In this document: one piece after another, positions 20,531 through 25,917 of the stretch | Layout of the letters: each line of letters begins with the position of its first letter | How positions within the stretch are numbered: the first letter of the stretch is position 1 | NCBI GenBank assembly: GCA_027943245.1 | Contig: JANDJZ010000665.1 | Location: 1-25,917, forward strand | DNA from: Acanthamoeba sp. SK_2022b | Taxonomy: Eukaryota; Discosea; Longamoebia; Acanthamoebidae | Length of the DNA: 25,917 nucleotides | Direction: 5' to 3' | Notes under the pieces: generated by a model | What the model saw: the letters and a program-made list of their open reading frames with translations, nothing else | What the model was told of the DNA's origin: nothing | Database searches by the model: none | Translations under genes and position numbers: made by a program

Positions 20531-20603
20531 GGCGCCATGGCGCAGTCGGCACCGCGCTCCCCTAGTAAGGGAGAGATCATGGGTTCGATTCCCATTGGCG
20601 CCA
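20531..20603 (+). tRNA. trnT: tRNA-Thr(AGT)
   Basis: A complete 73-base cloverleaf. The acceptor stem GGCGCCA (20531-20537) pairs with TGGCGCC (20596-20602), with discriminator A at 20603. The D arm is GCGC...CCGC (one terminal mismatch). The anticodon stem CTCCC/GGGAG (20557-20561, 20569-20573) encloses loop CTAGTAA, giving anticodon AGT with U33 and A37. The T stem ATGGG/CCCAT has loop TTCGATT. A B-box (GGTTCGATTCC, 20582-20592) is intact. There is no intron and CCA is not encoded. It reads ACU (ACC by inosine) threonine codons. Confidence 0.95.
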
Positions 20604-20612
20604 TCCCATATC

Positions 20613-20617
20613 TTTTT
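20613..20617 (+). terminator. RNA polymerase III terminator of tRNA-Thr
   Basis: Five T residues, ten bases after the discriminator base of the tRNA, the normal Pol III stop signal. Confidence 0.75.
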
Positions 20618-20657
20618 GTCTTGGCTGCAGGATGATGCAGGTAGGGTCAGCAGTGCT

Positions 20658-20671
20658 TCCCATTGGCGCCA
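20658..20671 (+). repeat. Direct repeat of the tRNA-Thr 3' end
   Basis: TTCCCATTGGCGCCA-type sequence: TCCCATTGGCGCCA at 20658-20671 repeats the last 14 bases of the tRNA (20590-20603) in the same orientation, 68 bases downstream and at the left edge of the CpG-poor block. It matches the T-stem 3' strand plus acceptor 3' strand and discriminator. The rest of a tRNA is absent before it. Confidence 0.9.
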
Positions 20672-20929
20672 CTCCTAGTTGGCGTTCCAGGAAGGGCTGA
20701 ATTTTCATGGTGCTATGGCCAAGAAAGAGGATGCCAACAGCCCAAAACCAAGAACCCACAACAGCAAATAAAAAGGCATTTTGATAGACAAACTGCCTAC
20801 TTCACTATGAGCACCAACACCACACACCAAGCTCCCTCAAGTGGAACCTGAGGAGGTTCTAGCTGCTCTACAGAGCTGATCAGTCCCAAAATCAAGGTGC
20901 TCATCATCCACCAAGTCCTCAAAGTATGA

Positions 20930-21610
20930 GAGCTGAGTTGGCAGCAAACAGCTGAACTGTACCAAGTCTCAAAGAGCTCTGTTTGGTGGATTGTGCAGGA
21001 AGCTTGAGAGGATGCTGCATGGAAGCTTGCTTGTGCTCTCCATGATCCTGTCCCACTGCCTCCCATCCAGAAGAGAAAAGGGTGCAAACCTCTCCTTGAT
21101 GGAGAAGATCTTGTCCTCATCCTTGATTGGATTGAGGGACAGCTGTTGTTGACATTGAAAGGGATATGTACTGGGTCAAGAACAAGCTACAGAAGAAGGT
21201 CAGTATATTGACCATTGAATGAGCTTTCAACACCCTCAACATCATGTACAAGGAGTCAACTCTCATTCTGGCCAAGTGGAATGAAGAAAGTGTCCAGGAG
21301 GCCTGCCAGCACTACATCTGCAATGAGGTCTGCAACTTCCTTGGTCAGCCACTGGTCTTTGCTGATGAGAGTGTGTTCAACCTGCATGTTGTTGCCAAGA
21401 AAGGGTGGGCCCTCTTAGGTGAACCAGCTTGTTTGAGTGTTCTGCCTAAGGGCAAGAACATCAGGGCGTTGCCATGTACTGGTATGATCTTTTCTAAATT
21501 TGTTGCCTCACATGGTGAAGCAAAGCACAGCATTGACACAGATGACTTCCACCTCTTCCTTTCTCCTTTTTTTTCCTGGCTCTTTTTTTCTGCTCTGGGT
21601 TCTTTTTTTT
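20930..21610 (+). pseudogene. Decayed Tc1/mariner-IS630-type DDE transposase
   Basis: Read across frames, the order is that of Tc1/mariner-IS630 transposases. There is a helix-turn-helix piece (ELYQVSKSSVWWIV, from about 20951), then RKGCKPLLDGEDLVLILDWI. A frameshift follows near 21130. The next frame has DIERDMYWVKNKLQKK and TLNIMYKESTLILAKWNEE. The first catalytic Asp block is LVFADESVFNLH with KKGWALLGEPA and PKGKNIRAL, and then SIDTDDFHLFL. The frame ends in T-rich sequence before the second Asp (DN) motif, so at least one catalytic Asp and the C-terminus are missing. There are in-frame TGA stops, two of them (after QEA near 21005, after TIE near 21218) at positions where Arg CGA is plausible. 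The copy cannot encode an active enzyme. Confidence 0.75.
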
Positions 21611-21626
21611 GATGCCTGAACCTGCG

Positions 21627-21685
21627 AAAATCTGGCCCCACAGCAGCACAGAGTCAACCCTTTTGCATAGTTGGGGCCAGACTTT
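21627..21685. repeat. Imperfect hairpin inside the transposon island
   Basis: AAAATCTGGCCCCA (21627-21640) is matched by TGGGGCCAGACTTT (21672-21685) with one mismatch, around a 31-base loop. It lies just after the transposase fragment and may be an element terminus or a small inverted-repeat insertion. Confidence 0.7.
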
Positions 21686-22065
21686 TTGGGAACATCAATA
21701 AAAGTGCATGTGAGATGTTGGGATATTGCAGTGAAAGCCACATTCCCCCTTTAATGCTTCAGCAAGAGGCAAGAGCAGCCAACAAGATGGTGGGGTGCAG
21801 GGAAGTCAACAATGATGATCATCATTGTTGTAATTGGGTGCTCTGTTGTTTTCTTGTAAATTGGTGTAAAAGCACAGAAGAGGCAAAGCAAGCATGTATG
21901 GCCAGGGTCAACTTGAAGGCAATCAAGAGCTGCCAGACCAAGATCACAGTGGTCTGGCCTTGGGACACATCATCTTCTTGCTTGCTTGGCAGACAACTTG
22001 ATTGATGGTTGAATTCCCACCAAGCACACCTCCCCACCAGGTGTTCCTGGGCCAGTGCCTCCACC

Positions 22066-22677
22066 TCATTGTAGGAGAGGATGGCCATCACATAGCTCTC
22101 CTTGATCTTGCTCTCTTCCACTGAGATATCCTCTGCAAGGCAGGGTTTCAATGGGGTATCTTTCTAGCTGGTAGAGATTCATATTTTTGAGACCCATAGC
22201 CTCCTCTTTCTCCTCCTCCTCATTGTTTGCCTTGGTCAGTGTGCTGACACAGCACCAGCAGGCTCCATGCAATACTTTCACTTTGGCCTCTTGGTGGCAG
22301 GCTTCCTCCTCTTCATTGTGGTCATGGTCATGGTCATGGTCATGGTCATGGTCATGGTCATGGTCATGGTCATGGTCATGGTCATGGTCATGGTCATGGT
22401 CATCAGCGTTATCTTCTCTGCCCCTGGCACACTTGTAGTTGTCATTGCCAGCTCTGTCATTTGGGTAGGCCAGGATGGCTGCCATGTGGTTCCCCTTGTT
22501 GGTTCCTGCAGCCATGACACCTACTATGGCTTGGCAGAGAATAAGGAAACCTCCAACAAAGAAATCAAGAACTACCAAATCATTTAGAGTCAGTACCTTG
22601 CCATCTTTGGATCCTGCCTTTACTGCAGCCCCTGCTGCTTCTGCCAAGCTGGTGGTGCCATACATGCCTACGGACAT
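22066..22677 (-). CDS. Asp-His repeat ORF in the transposon island, unknown
   Basis: A 203-codon open frame on the minus strand (MSVGMYGTTSLAEAAGAAV at the start). The N-terminal half contains a hydrophobic stretch (VLDFFVGGFLILCQAIVGVM). The middle is about 14 Asp-His pairs encoded by the ATGACC/GGTCAT array, flanked by acidic runs and several His and Cys residues; the C-terminus has no recognised motif. Such a run could bind metal ions, but equally may be the accident of a microsatellite expanding in an open frame. It sits in decayed DNA, with no promoter or homology that I can point to. No function is proposed. Confidence 0.25.
   Translation of the reverse strand: MSVGMYGTTSLAEAAGAAVKAGSKDGKVLTLNDLVVLDFFVGGFLILCQAIVGVMAAGTNKGNHMAAILAYPNDRAGNDNYKCARGREDNADDHDHDHDHDHDHDHDHDHDHDHDHDHDHNEEEEACHQEAKVKVLHGACWCCVSTLTKANNEEEEKEEAMGLKNMNLYQLERYPIETLPCRGYLSGREQDQGELCDGHPLLQ
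22320..22403 (+). repeat. (GGTCAT)14 hexamer array
   Basis: Fourteen perfect copies of GGTCAT. In one minus-strand frame it encodes alternating Asp-His; in plus-strand frames it gives Met-Val or Trp-Ser. The absence of any sequence divergence contrasts with the decayed transposase nearby, so the array has expanded recently. Confidence 0.97.
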
Positions 22678-23570
22678 GCCTAAGTGTGCTGGCCATCAAA
22701 AAGTAGGCCTATAAACCAAACAGGTAGTGACCATTAGCTAGATGCAATTCAACACAAGGCAGAGCAAGAGCATATTGCCTTGGTGGAGTTGCTCAGGAGA
22801 ATGATAGGTTCATAGCCCAGCCTGCAAGCACCCCTACTTGCTAAATTCTTATTTTCAGAGCCTTTAGGCCAAGCAGGCCACATAAAGAGCCACAATCTCT
22901 CCATGTTGGCTGCTCTACCTTAGGAAGCCTCCAGGCATGCTGAGATGCCAGCAAAGGTTACAGAACACATGGTTGGTGCTGCATTGGTTCCTCAAGTGGA
23001 CTCACCACTTGTCCAAGGTACTCAACACTTTTTTGCAAGACAATGCCCAGCATGCCTGTTTACAGGCATTCCAACGCACTGCCTCTGAGCATGTTCCTGC
23101 TGTGCTCAAGTTGCTCAATTTGATGAATATCCAAGCTGGAGGTACCTGCCAGAGAGAAGCAGAGAAGGATGACAAACTACAGTAGACAGAATGGAGCAGG
23201 AGCTACAGCAGAAAATTGGGTAAAATATGTAAGAACTGACAAAATAATCAATGAAGCTCTCCACATGGGGGGAAGAGCACAACACTTTTGCATGGTGGGG
23301 TCACCCACTAGGAAAGGTGGTTGGTATGAGATCCACCTGTAAACCATGATAAATGCAGCAATTGATTGAGTTGGAGAAGAGATATTTTAAACAAATTGGC
23401 AAGAGCTAGCTCCAAGAAAGCTTCGTTAAAAAACAAAGCGGGAGAAATGAAAATGATCGACAATTCGGCGACAGGCCACTCTCTACGTCACGGTGAGCTC
23501 ACCAGTGGTTTCGCACATTGTGCTACCACGAGAACCACAGCACTGCCCACAAAAGACGTAATCAACAGCC

Positions 23571-25142
23571 ATGAGAAGAATCGCCAGCACCCACACTCGA
23601 TCTTTTGCACGCGCTTCGTGCTCGTCGAGTTTCGCGACGACTCTGACTTCGTCTTCATCTTGCGCGTCGTCTGTGTCGCTGCCGCTCCGCCGCCGCTTCG
23701 CTACCAGCGAGGAGAATCAGCAGAAGCAAGAGGACCAGCGATCGTCCGGCTCTAGCTCGTTCAGGTCCTTGGTCACTGTGGGGGGCCTCGCTGTTCTTGG
23801 CTATGGTGTGTATGAATACTACAAGGGCGCGAACGGCATCAGCCAGCCCCCAGTGGCCCCCGTGGCCCAGGAGGGCAAGAAGGAGGCAGAGGCGGCGCAG
23901 GTCAAGCCCTCGCCGCCAGTGGCGCTCAACAAGGACGAGTTCAGGGAGTTCGAGCTCATCGAGGTGGAAGACCTCACCCCCAATACTCGGCGCCTCCGAT
24001 TCGCCCTGCCCTCCCGTGATCACGTTATGGGCCTGCCCGTCGCCAGCTGCGTTGTGACCAAGGCCAACATCGGTACGCGTAATTGAATGCAAATCATCCG
24101 AAGCGCCAATTTACACTGCCCGCCCATCTCACGGCGTTAGGCGAGAATGGCAAGCCGGTGATCCGTCCCTACACGCCCGTGACCAACGACAAGACCGACA
24201 AGGGCTATTTCGACTTTGTTATCAAGGTTCAAAACCAGACACTCGCCCGTTGCCGTTGCTGCGCTTGCGTGCTTGTAGCTTGGTGGTGCCGCAGTGGCCT
24301 TACGTTGTTACCCGCCTCGTCCAGGATTACCCCACCGGCGTGATGAGCTCTCACATCTACCACCTCAAGAAGGGCGAAAAGCTTCAGGTCCTCTCTCTTC
24401 TCCTTAACACCGCCCAGTGCTGCTGTACTACAGCAACTACTTCTCTTACGTTGATGTGCCTCATCGTCACCGTCATCCACGCATGCGGCAAACACACAGG
24501 TCAAGGGCCCGATCCCCAAGCTCGCCTACTCCAAGAACATGAAGAAGCACATCGGCATGCTTGCCGGCGGCACGGGTATGCATGCTCCCGCCTCTCCTCA
24601 CTCTCTGTCAAGTAGAGAGCAAACAGCTTACACCTATGGATCCACCACCGCGCCGTAGGCATCACGCCCATGCTCCAGGTTATTGAGGAGGTTCTCAGCG
24701 AGAAGGACGACCACACCCACGTCTCGCTGGTCTTCGCCAACAACACCGAGCAGGACATCATCCTCAAGGACCGCCTCGACGCGCTCGCCAAGAAGCACCC
24801 CAACTTCGAGGTCCACTACGTCGTCGCCACGCCCACCGACGCCTCGTCGTGGAAGGGCCACACCGGCTTCATCAACGCCGACGTCATCAAAAAGCACATC
24901 CCCGGTCCGTCGGAGGACGTCTTGGTCTTCGTGTGCGGCCCGCCGCCCTTCTACAAGGCCCTCAGCGGCAACAAGGCCCCCGACTACTCGCAGGGCGAGG
25001 TGCTTACTTGCCCTTCCATGCTCTATCATCTTCATCTTCACGTTGCGCTGCGATTCGCTGACTTTTGTTTGCCTGTGCCTTGCAGCTGGACGGCGCGCTC
25101 AAGGAGATGGGCTACACCAAGGAACAGGTCTTCAAGTTCTGA
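23571..25142 (+). CDS. NADH-cytochrome b5 reductase-like flavoprotein, mitochondrial type
   Basis: Six exons in frame: 23571-24072, 24141-24226, 24325-24387, 24500-24575, 24659-24999, 25086-25142; 374 residues. The N-terminus (MRRIASTHTRSFARASCSSS...) is Arg/Ser-rich and lacks acids, as in mitochondrial presequences. It is followed by a single hydrophobic segment near residues 65-80 (LVTVGGLAVLGYGVYEYY), the layout of membrane-anchored Mcr1-type reductases. The ferredoxin-reductase core is intact: the FAD motif RPYTPV, GVMSSHIYHLKKGEKLQVKG for the isoalloxazine and phosphate, GMLAGGTGITPMLQVI for NADH, and VFVCGPPPFYKAL. The C-terminal Phe (QVFKF) is also typical. It passes electrons from NADH to cytochrome b5 or a similar haem acceptor. 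The gene begins about 170 bases after the CpG-poor island ends. Confidence 0.9.
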
Positions 25143-25681
25143 AGGCCAGTTGGCTTCATGGGACTATCCTTCTCCTCTGCAGTTGCCTCCTGTGTACATC
25201 TTGTGCCACTCTGTTGCGCGGCTAGACCCATAAAGTGAGCCCTGTGCAAGAATGATGTATCGCTTCCTCCACCTCGTGCATGCGCCATATTAAGTCGCCG
25301 ACTATGTTGGTTGCGCCCACAGGGCCAGGGTCTCATTTCTCCGACTTTTCCAACGAAGCACAAACACCCTTAAATGTTGGCCAGACAGGCTCAATGTCGA
25401 CACTCCTGCATTGTGCAACTGACTCAAGGCCTATGCGCCGTCCATACCCGAGCGTGTATGGCCCACCAGAGTCATCTTCGACTTTTCAGGGCCCTGCATG
25501 CTCGGCGCAGTACGTGGAAAGGCTGACCTCTACTATAAAGCCGGCGACCACACCCATCCATTTCTTCTGACCAAGCAGCATCAACTACAAAGCAGCACCG
25601 ACCACCCAGAACAATCTACCAGCTCCTCTACTATAGACCACTTCATCTCTGACCACCTGATAGCGCTGACCAGTAGCTGCG
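25143..25681 (+). promoter_or_regulatory. Intergenic region with TATA box of the CBM49-type gene
   Basis: A 539 base gap with no gene. TATAAA at 25534-25539, in the context CTACTATAAAGCCGG, lies 148 bases before the ATG at 25682. Transcription would start near 25565, leaving a C/A-rich leader of about 115 bases. The gap also holds the 3' end of the reductase gene. Normal CpG levels return here. Confidence 0.6.
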
Positions 25682-25917
25682 ATGAAAAGCTTCGTACTAC
25701 TCGCATTGTTCGCACTCTTTTGCTACGCTGCCGCTGGTACCACTCCTCGCTACATCAACAGCACCCTTTCCATCTGCCTCAACTCACTCCTTTGTTCTTC
25801 CGCAACAATATAGACTGCAGTGTCAGCATCAAGCAGACCCTGGGCAGCACATGGAAGCAGGACGGCAAGGACATGTCCCAGTGGAACGTCCAACTGACCG
25901 CCGGCTCCGAGACGATT
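25682..25917 (+). CDS. Secreted carbohydrate-binding protein, CBM49-like (5' part only)
   Basis: Exon 1 (25682-25736) encodes a signal peptide, MKSFVLLALFALFCYAAA. A 77-base intron (25737-25813) follows, with exon 2 from 25814 to the window edge. Exon 2 begins DCSVSIKQTLGSTWKQDG and continues with MSQWNVQLTAGSETI. The pattern V-x-I-x-Q near the start, a W, and W-N-V-x-L-T is that of CBM49 domains, which bind cellulose or other glycans. In Acanthamoeba such domains occur in cyst-wall lectins, and in Dictyostelium in cellulose-binding proteins. Only about 53 residues are visible, so the number of domains and any catalytic partner cannot be seen. A strong TATA box precedes it. Confidence 0.7.

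Larger units (their letters stand above)
20604..23400. mobile_element. CpG-depleted transposon island with a decayed Tc1/mariner-type element
   Basis: From just after the tRNA to about 23400 the sequence changes abruptly. Its GC is lower, CpG is almost absent (only a handful in 2.8 kb, whereas flanking genes have several per line), and TG/CA-rich words dominate. It contains a broken DDE transposase (about 20930-21610), a hairpin, a hexamer array and no intact flanking-type gene. I could not find convincing terminal inverted repeats or a target-site duplication, so the borders are set by composition. CTTTTGCAT followed by a G-rich TGGGGYCA word occurs at about 21659-21680 and 23286-23304, which may be relics of element ends. 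CpG normalises at about 23400, shortly before the reductase gene. Confidence 0.7.

Noticed and set aside
20658..20671. Primer binding site of an LTR retrotransposon
   Set aside because: On the minus strand the sequence is complementary to the tRNA end, but the bases that should pair with the added CCA do not match, and no LTR or reverse transcriptase is present.
21715..22005. Plus-strand 96-codon frame in the island
   Set aside because: No motif, no splice context, in decayed DNA; likely chance.
22320..22403. CRISPR-like array
   Set aside because: A plain tandem hexamer with no spacers, in eukaryotic DNA.

Overview
This window is nuclear DNA from a gene-dense, intron-rich protist, most likely an Acanthamoeba-type amoebozoan. 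Coding exons are GC- and CpG-rich, almost every gene is cut by short GT...AG introns (often with GTACG- or GTATG-type donors), and intergenic gaps are mostly 60-200 bases. The gene content (lysozyme-like protein, GH76 and GH31 secreted glycosidases, a CBM49-type secreted protein) fits a free-living bacterivorous, cyst-forming amoeba. The organism assignment is an inference. Exon boundaries were read by hand from reading-frame continuity and GT/AG sites; in the main models each junction keeps frame.

Layout, left to right. A Cys-rich secreted lysozyme-like gene lies on the minus strand (250-935). After an 0.8 kb mixed intergenic stretch with a CpG-poor segment comes a 15-exon gene for an Rxt3-domain protein, a histone deacetylase complex subunit family (2332-6542, +). 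A nine-exon COMT-type O-methyltransferase follows (6741-8590, +), with long GT microsatellites in two introns. It converges on a small membrane protein (8647-8892/8925, -), and next to that is a ZGPAT-like G-patch protein (9116-10933, -). The ZGPAT-like gene shares a 139 bp divergent promoter with a secreted GH31 glycosidase (11073-13817, +). Then come FolD, methylene-THF dehydrogenase/cyclohydrolase (13938-15625, +), and an IFRD-like helical-repeat protein (15811 to about 18247, +, 3' end uncertain). A secreted GH76 alpha-1,6-mannanase-like gene (18700-20410, -) is convergent with it.

A tRNA-Thr(AGT) at 20531-20603 marks the left edge of a strikingly different 2.8 kb block (about 20604-23400). 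This block has lower GC, is almost devoid of CpG, carries a broken Tc1/mariner-IS630-type transposase, and contains a GGTCAT hexamer array that encodes Asp-His repeats on the minus strand. The last 14 bases of the tRNA are repeated just inside it. The depletion of CpG, and in-frame TGA codons where CGA would be expected, look like decay of a methylated, silenced element. To its right are an NADH-cytochrome b5 reductase-like gene (23571-25142, +) and the 5' end of a secreted CBM49-type carbohydrate-binding protein (25682 to the edge, +).

The genes do not form one pathway. The recurrent theme is secreted carbohydrate and peptidoglycan biology (lysozyme-like, GH31, GH76, CBM49), scattered among housekeeping metabolic and nuclear genes. 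I did not find a clear new multi-gene system. The most interesting pieces are the CpG-depleted transposon island beside the tRNA, the ZGPAT-like protein without its CCCH finger, and the Rxt3 protein with its long conserved-looking C-terminal half.
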